From contig JAZKJV010001876.1 of the NCBI GenBank assembly GCA_037367405.1, forward strand, positions 1,426,001-1,490,000: 64,000 nucleotides of DNA. Direction: 5' to 3'. How positions within the stretch are numbered: position 1 is the first letter of the stretch; each line of letters begins with the position of its first letter. The position numbers were made by a program, and so were the translations under genes. The notes under the pieces were generated by a model. That model was not told the DNA's origin. It saw only the letters and a program-made list of their open reading frames with translations, and did not search any database. Source of the DNA: Ottelia alismoides. Lineage: Eukaryota > Streptophyta > Magnoliopsida > Alismatales > Hydrocharitaceae. This document shows, in pieces, positions 57,754 through 64,000 of the stretch.

Positions 57754-58480
57754 CTACTTTTTTATGAGACGAGATGTGGCAACAGAGAGTATGTGTTTCT
57801 TTGTTCGTCTAGGAGTCGGTTTGCTGGCCCTAGTTGGTGTGCATCTCACCTTAAGGTACTTTCGAAAAGCCGAGTCTCTTTCTATCATCTCGTCTAAGGA
57901 CAGAGCGACCTTAATATTTTCTTCGCAGATACAGGCCATCTCGTCATCATTTATTTGGTTTTTTATGTTTTTCTTTTTTATGGTCATAAGAGCACGGGGG
58001 AAAGAATGTAATTGTTGTGATCAAAAGATCACTTTTATTGAATGAAAAATTGTCTCCAGGACATGGATTGAAAACTGGGAAATGGGTGGTGAGATGTTGC
58101 TGGTGTCTTGGTGGCATTTCAGTGTCAGACTCAGACTCTGACTCTCCATTATCTCCGCGTGGTGTGGGTGGGCTTGTTCTTTCTCATCCTATCTTCTTTC
58201 GTCAATTCCCTCAGGATTGTGTCAATTGATGAACACTAGGGCTATGTCACCGGGTTCCTTCGCTCGATCAGGCATGGTTACAGTCCTTCCGCTCCTAAGA
58301 GAGATATGATAAGCGTTATTATTTGGTGAGAGCTCATGTTCAGGTATGGAATAGTCAGAGATTAATACTTGATTTATGTCCAAGGCCAATTGGGTTAGCG
58401 TGGACTTGAGCTGGAATCACGGTCTAGGGTGCGGTCACCTCATCTCTCCATCGAGAGAGTCAATTTATATCGACTCTCAT
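57754..58480 (-). pseudogene. Gypsy-H gag C-terminal / pre-protease region
   Basis: Open for 78 codons (57987-57754) with LDEMIERDSAFRKYLKVRC and a Lys-rich run, homologous to Gypsy-M 44930-45160. The earlier part, to 58480, matches Gypsy-M 44388-44930 but is broken by many stops. Confidence 0.75.
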
Positions 58481-58490
58481 GTCATGAAGC

Positions 58491-59860
58491 TCATCTAGCA
58501 CTCGCTGGAGTTCTGGAGAGATAGAAGAAGAGGAGAATCCTTGGCCTTGCCTGGCCTGAGGCTGTTGATATTAGACTTGTTGGCCTTGGCGTTGGTTCTG
58601 TTGTGGCTGAGGTTGCGGGTTCTGATAAACCCGTACGATGTTGTTGTCGTTGTTGCGATTGAGGCTTGAAGGTAGGTCGGGCTTGCGGTGGACGAGGGTT
58701 AGGAGTAGAGTTTTGGTCTGAGCGATTGACCGGTTCTAGGTTATACCAAACTCCATTTATTTCCATGACTTGTGGAGGTTCCTCGTAAACAATTTGAGCA
58801 GAGGTTTCTTCAGTTTGATGAGACAAGACCTGATCTACACCCCAGTGGCTCTGTTGCCCTACCCCTTGACCTTGAATGTAGTGAATTTGGTGTATGGGTT
58901 CGGGGGGTGAAGTCAGGGCAGGTATCTTAGATACCCTGTCAGCCAATTCATCCATTTGCTTAGGAAATTTAGCCAATTTCCCCATATCTGATGATTTATG
59001 GAGTTCGTCCACTTTTTTATAAATCTGCTTGACCATAGTTAGCTTATCAGCTATTATTCCCATATCAGCACTCTGATCGGTCGTCAGATTATTCACCATC
59101 TTTTTGGACCCGACTATGTATGCCCGGTTGGTGGTTTGTACGTGTCTTGATTCAGCCAGTCTCTCGAACACCCTGTAGACGGTGTCCTCGTGGCGTCCCA
59201 TGTAGCTTCCTCCGCAGGATGTACTTACCGACCCGTGAGTCTCAGGGTTTAGCCCGCTAACAAGACTTTGGACCAGCATCATTTTACTTATCCCGTGTCC
59301 TGGGCATTTCTGTATTAAGTCTGTGAACCTTTCCCAAGTTTCATGGAATGGTTCATTCGGGTATTGGGTAAAGCTCATGAGTTTGATCCTCATCTGATTG
59401 ATTCTACTTACTGGGTAGAATTTCTTTAAGAACAGAGTCTTGAATGTGGACCATGTAGTGACTATTTTCCCTAAATTTTTCAGCCAGTAAGACGCCTTAT
59501 TAGTCAAGGCGAAGGGGATAGCTCTCAACCTTATGTAGTCCTGGCTAACCCTAGGGTGGCAGAGGTTAGCACAGACTAACTCGAAGTCATGGAGGAAGAT
59601 ATACAGTTCTTCATGATTATTTCCTCCGAACTTCGGCAACAGTGCACGGAAATGCGGTTTGTGTTCGAATGCATCCTCAGGGCGTACCGATCTCAACCAA
59701 TTATAGTCTTCATCAATTTCCCGGAGGTACGTGTCTTCCATGGCAGCCTCGCCTTGTTGCATTACTGCCAACTGCATCCTAAGTAATTCATTGTGTTGTT
59801 CGGCAGCGGTTGCATGGGATCATTGTTCTCATCATCACCGGAGTTCTTCTTTGGAGGCAT
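58491..59860 (-). pseudogene. Gypsy-H gag (428-codon open run)
   Basis: The family start ATG (MPPKKNSGDDEN) is at 59860. An indel near 59780-59840 puts the main body in another frame, open from 59777 to 58491. The body contains IPFALTNKASYWLKNLG, TTWSTFKTLFLKKFYP, EPFHETWERFTDLIQKCPGHG and SCGGSYMGRHEDTVY, then a coiled-coil-like and Gln/Pro-rich tail. The last about 40 codons are out of frame after a further shift. No zinc knuckle. It could make a truncated Gag if internal ATG 59777 were used, which is unproven. Confidence 0.9.
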
Positions 59861-61228
59861 TGTGATTCACCTTCAGAAGAAAAGAGTTCAGAATTAAGTG
59901 ACAGATTTAAGTGATGATTTGCTAAGGATAAAAGTTTCCTTAGTAGAGGAGTGAAATAAAGGGTTAGTCTGGGGTTGACTAGACCATGAAGGAGGAGTGC
60001 TAAAGATGATGACCCAAATATTGAGAAGAGAGTTGTTATGAGAACGTAAATACAAGGCAAAAACAAGTCAAATTTTCATATTCACCCACTCAACACAGAT
60101 GAAGGCATGTTAGGGTTCGACCGCTTTTCTTTTCGATTTTAATTTAATGATAAAACAGTCTTGAAAATTAAGCGGAGCTGTTAGGTATCGAAATATTTCA
60201 TAACGACTATCCCAAGTTCATACAACTAGTTGCACCTACTCTCATCGAGTATATGTGTAAGTACAGACCGTTTAAACGGCTACCCGTGTTACTTGAGGAC
60301 GGAGCCTTCTGCAGTATCTTCTAAACCACCCACTCTACTAAGGGAAGTTGGACCATAAAATGGCTACCCGAGATCCTCACTGAAAAGTAGCTAATTGTTT
60401 TTAAAAACGGTAGTATTTGTGAGAAACCCACTCAACCAAACACATGTTAATTTTATGTCTGTTTTATTTACAATCGCCTTAATTAGCAGTCCCAGTTTTA
60501 AGTTAAGGTTATCACTGTAGTTTATGTGAGCACAAAAATTCACGTCCAACAAACAGACTCAATTCCTTTAACTCCTAAGTTGTAAAACTTGAGGAAGGAA
60601 ATCGAAAAATCCGATGCAAACGTAAATCAATGATGCATGCTTAAGAAGAATTCCTACAGTGAATCCTCGCATTCTTCATGTGAGATGCAAGACAAGGAAT
60701 TTAAATTACACTAAATGATATGCACAGATGAAGGATGCCCTAAGAAGATAGTTCTATTAGCGGGAAGAATTGATTTAAAAATTTGGCTAATGATGAACGA
60801 TCTATAGTGCGTATAGTTATTGAATGTGTGGCCTAAGAATTACAAGCACAATCAATGGTAGACAAGCAATCATATATGTGCCTAAGTCCTACGCCACTCA
60901 AGTTGGATCCCAACCACACTGAAGGGGTTGAAACAGACCCGACACACCACAGAAATGTTCAGTCTAAATTACAAGGGTTCAAAGAGAGGGACCCTGAGAA
61001 TAATGAAGAAATTTAAACCTTGACTAAGCTCTCTCTCACATAAAAATCAAAATTCAATTCTTCGTCCTTGCATATCCTTGATTAAATCCCAAAATTCCGC
61101 TCCTAGGAGTCTGCAAAGAGAGAAATTGCAGTTAGTATCTGAAGTAAGAGAGAAATGCAGAATAAAATGCGGAAAAATGGCACAAAAATTAATTACAAAA
61201 ATGATTTAAAACCCTAAAAATTCATCGT
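59861..61228 (-). other. Gypsy-H leader, with conserved block at 60258-60393
   Basis: About 1.4 kb, no coding. The block contains two GGCTACCCG copies (60277 and 60362) about 85 bases apart and aligns with the leaders of Gypsy-N and Gypsy-M. Confidence 0.7.
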
Positions 61229-61246
61229 TCCCCAGCAACGGTGCCA
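61229..61246 (-). other. Primer binding site of Gypsy-H, Asp-tRNA type
   Basis: Reads TGGCACCGTTGCTGGGGA on the minus strand, with two changes from the Asp tRNA complement. Four bases inside the LTR end at 61251. Confidence 0.92.
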
Positions 61247-61250
61247 TTTA

Positions 61251-62833
61251 TGATCGTGAAATTCACCTCTTTTATAATCGGTAATTGTCGTAGTATAGGA
61301 GGCAAATTTGGTTCGTCAAAAACCACAATCTTTGAACGTTGTGGAATATTTTTTACTTGGTAAGTCTACCGAGGTCGAACATAGGGAACAGTGATCCTTA
61401 GTTGCATGGTCTTAAATCAAATTAAACAAATAATTAATGCTTGATTAATTTCTGTGTTGAGAAAGTATACAATGCAATGATGAAGATGCTATGCAAGGAA
61501 AATAAACAGAAATGATTATGCCCAGGATCTGTGATTTGAAACGTGTTACATCCTCCAATAATATGATCAATAATTTCACCAAATTAATCACAAATCAAAA
61601 TGGATCTCACTCAATGCTTTAGATTTATAAATTGATACTCAGAATAATTTGAAGCAAGATATCAGGCCTCCAAATGTCTCAGATTCAATTCCTCGAATTG
61701 TTGACAATAATCTTAGAGGAATAGATCTAAATTAATCCCCTATGGAAACTAACCTATTGAGAATAATCAACGAAGGCGTAATCAGACTAAAATCCTCATC
61801 CGAATTAATGCAATATGTCAGTTATAGTCTGCATATGTCATCAAAGAGCCACAAATAATAATCAGTAAACAACCTCAGATCTGTTCACAAACTATGCTAA
61901 ATGGTAGAGCATGAAAAGAGCTTCAAAATGACATATTATATGCTAAAAACAGAGTTCGTATGAGATAGATATGCTAAAATGAAATTACAAGGACTAAAAT
62001 GTAAATAAAATAAAGTTTTTCATTCGAAAAGGTCCATGAAGGGGTTTATCTATAATTTATAAAAGTTGGAGGGACTCAAATGTAATTTACCCCCAACAGG
62101 GTATTTCTGCAATATCGGAAAGGATGGAGGGCTCTTTTGCAATTTCCCCCCAGCGTACATACGTCGCACGTGTTCCCGGAGGCTTGGAGGCAGAGCGGAG
62201 GTTCAGGCAGCCCGCGGCTGAGGCTAGGGCACCGAACTAGAGGCTCGGGTCCCGAGGCCGAGGTTCGGAAGGCGACGCTGAGGCTCAGGCGGCAAGGCTC
62301 AGGGTCGGATGCCCGAGCCTTCGTGGCATGCTGATGGTGGTTTGTGCGAGATGAGCCTCGAGGTTGGGCAGAGGCTCGGGATTGGACACGTGGCAGCTCT
62401 GGGGCCGTCGGATCAAGGGCTATTTGCCGGATCCGACGGTAACTGCTTGTGGCGAGGGCGGGGCGGCAAAGCCTATGGTGAGGGCCAAGCGGGCCGGCTG
62501 CTGGGGGGCGGTGCTCGACCAACACACGACCGAGCGGTGGAAGCATGGAGACGGTGCCGCTGCGGTGCTGGGGCGGTGGCGATCGGGCTGGCTGGTGGTG
62601 AGTGGAGGCAGAGCCGACGAGCGACGAGGCGGAGGACCTTCAAGGGGTAGCAAAGAAAATGAAGGCAGAGGGTGTGTGGCCGAGCTGTCGAGCGGTGGTG
62701 TGGCTTGGGCACGGAGGTGGGTGATGAGTTTGCAGTGAGGAGATGAATCTTCTTGGTGGCGGTATGAAGTAGGAAGGTGATGGAGCACCTAATGCGGAGG
62801 TGATTGGAGAGGGCGGAGGGTCCAACATGTGCA
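61251..62833 (-). repeat. Gypsy-H 5' LTR, partial
   Basis: Begins TGATCGTGAAATTCACC on the plus strand. AT-rich to about 62130, then GC-rich. 62541-62833 overlaps the 3' LTR segment 10598-10889. Interrupted at 62833 by Copia-C; the U3 and TATA box lie beyond the window. GGAAG at 62539-62543 is the uninterrupted Copia-A site. Confidence 0.92.
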
Positions 62834-64000
62834 TGAAGGATATGGAATTATCCTCAAGCGCATCACGGAAGCGTGATCGTCGTATCGGATACGACGAAGA
62901 ACGACTAGTCGTACTAGTTGTTCGGTGCAGCGGAATTTAAAAAATTTTATTCGATGAAACCACATGATCCGAGAACCATTCTCAGATCGTTTCATCTATA
63001 ACCACAACAAGTATAATGCAATACCTCTTGAAGCGTGGTTGATCAAGTCTCTAAAGAAAGAGACCTCCTGTCTCAAGTCCGATCGTCGGCGAGACCGCTT
63101 GCGAGCGCGGGGATGAACCGCGTTGTCCTCGCAATCCAAGAAGATGATCCAAGCATGGTTGCTCCTGATCTCGTCGCATGAGATCAAACGTCTCCTTCGT
63201 GAGAGGAACTCTCCAAGAAGACGGAGAACCGAAGAACGTCGAAGCGGCGGCGCGGTGGCGAAGGCGATGACGATTCTCTCCTCTAGGGTTTGGTGGTCGG
63301 CCACCAATTAGAGGGAGAGAGGGCTGACGTGTGTAGAGAAGAAAAAGAGAGAGAGAGCTCCCATATTGCAAGTCCTTAGAGAGCATAGTATGCCTCTCTA
63401 TTTATAGGGTTTTGGGATCCATGGATATCAATCCATGGGACACATAAAATCAATGGGTGAGATTGATTTGTGTCAATCCAATGGCCAAGATTGTTGTTGT
63501 CAAAAGCAACAAATTTAGGTTAAAATATATTTGAAAAAATCAAATATAATTTAGTCCTAAATCAACCCAACAAATAAGGAGAGAATGTGCATGGAGATTT
63601 CATCTCCATGCACCTTCCATGTTGGACGGCCACCCATTCCATATAGGAATGGTGTGCCGCCCACTATGGGAGTCCATGGAGGCAATCTCATGGATTCCCA
63701 TGAGATTGCATATCTCCTTGATTTTTCTCTCTTTGCAACAAATTTATTGGGTTTTATTCTCCAAAAAATAATTCACAATTATCTTTGAGAATATTGCATT
63801 CTTGCCATGGAAAAAATTGTGAATCATATTCACAACCCAAAACAACACATAATTCATATTGTTAATTAATTACACAATGTGTATCTAATACACATAATAA
63901 TTAATCAACACATATAAATTATAATTAGCTCTCTCTTATACATTATAAATCACATTTATAATATATTATGAATAATTGGATATTTCTATACACATTATTC
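62834..64000 (-). mobile_element. Copia-C: left-hand LTR of a third Copia element, cut by the window edge
   Basis: Starts TGAAGG like the Copia-B LTRs and follows them to the end of the window, with a 7-base gap near 63733 and other differences. The element reads on the minus strand. The preceding GTGCA (62829-62833) is the predicted target duplication; the empty GTGCA is at 10885-10889. Putative TATA box at 63398-63407 (CTATAAATAG on the minus strand). Whether it is a solo LTR or a full element cannot be seen. Confidence 0.92.

Larger units (their letters stand above)
10598..62833 (-). mobile_element. Gypsy-H: outermost LTR retrotransposon, interrupted and decayed
   Basis: Reverse-strand element whose two LTRs are each broken by insertions. 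3' LTR pieces are 10598-12000 and 53441-53861, the body is 53862-61250, and the 5' LTR piece is 61251-62833. Its outer LTR ends lie beyond the window, past Copia-A and Copia-C. The overlapping LTR stretch (10598-10889 against 62541-62833) differs at roughly 15% of bases, the highest in the window, so it is the oldest insertion. The primer site is Asp-tRNA type. Gag, part of RT, RNase H and integrase remain; protease and the first half of RT are deleted. LTR and body are related to Gypsy-M. Confidence 0.9.

Overview
The window is plant nuclear DNA (almost certainly a flowering plant; I cannot name the species) and consists entirely of nested LTR retrotransposons. I found no host gene, tRNA, rRNA or CRISPR array. 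The evidence is long LTRs, primer sites matching plant initiator-Met and Asp tRNAs, 5-bp target duplications, and broken Copia and Gypsy gag-pol frames. Names used here are local.

Layout. Gypsy-H (minus strand) is the oldest layer and frames the window: part of its 3' LTR lies at 10598-12000 and 53441-53861, its body at 53862-61250, and part of its 5' LTR at 61251-62833. Copia-A (plus, about 1-10597, missing about 21 bases at the left edge) sits in its 3' LTR. Copia-C (minus, 62834 to beyond the window) sits in its 5' LTR. Gypsy-M (plus, 12001-53435, TSD GTCTT) is inserted in the U3 of Gypsy-H's 3' LTR. The left LTR of Gypsy-M is itself split by Copia-B (minus, 13374-23943, TSD CCAAG) and Gypsy-N (minus, 24097-40087, TSD CCCTT). 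The uninterrupted sister LTRs show the empty sites.

Chronology. LTR-LTR divergence estimated by eye on sample stretches falls in the order the nesting demands: Gypsy-H about 15%, Gypsy-M about 7%, Gypsy-N about 5%, Copia-A about 4%, Copia-B under 1%.

Function. The three Gypsy elements have Asp-tRNA primer sites and the order gag-protease-RT-RNase H-integrase with no chromodomain seen, which fits the Athila/Tat side of Gypsy. All are inactivated by stops, frameshifts, deletions or loss of catalytic residues. The Copia elements have 2.5-2.7 kb LTRs, an initiator-Met primer site and highly decayed pol. Copia-B is very young by its LTRs yet shares disabling lesions with Copia-A, suggesting a non-autonomous lineage moved in trans.

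Most interesting are non-coding modules shared by the Gypsy elements: (1) a stem-loop followed by a copy of the polypurine-tract core, repeated two to four times between pol and the 3' LTR in addition to the real PPT; (2) a conserved block of about 130 bases in the leader between primer site and gag; (3) paired G-box motifs upstream of the LTR TATA box; (4) clustering of four independent insertions just downstream of that TATA box.
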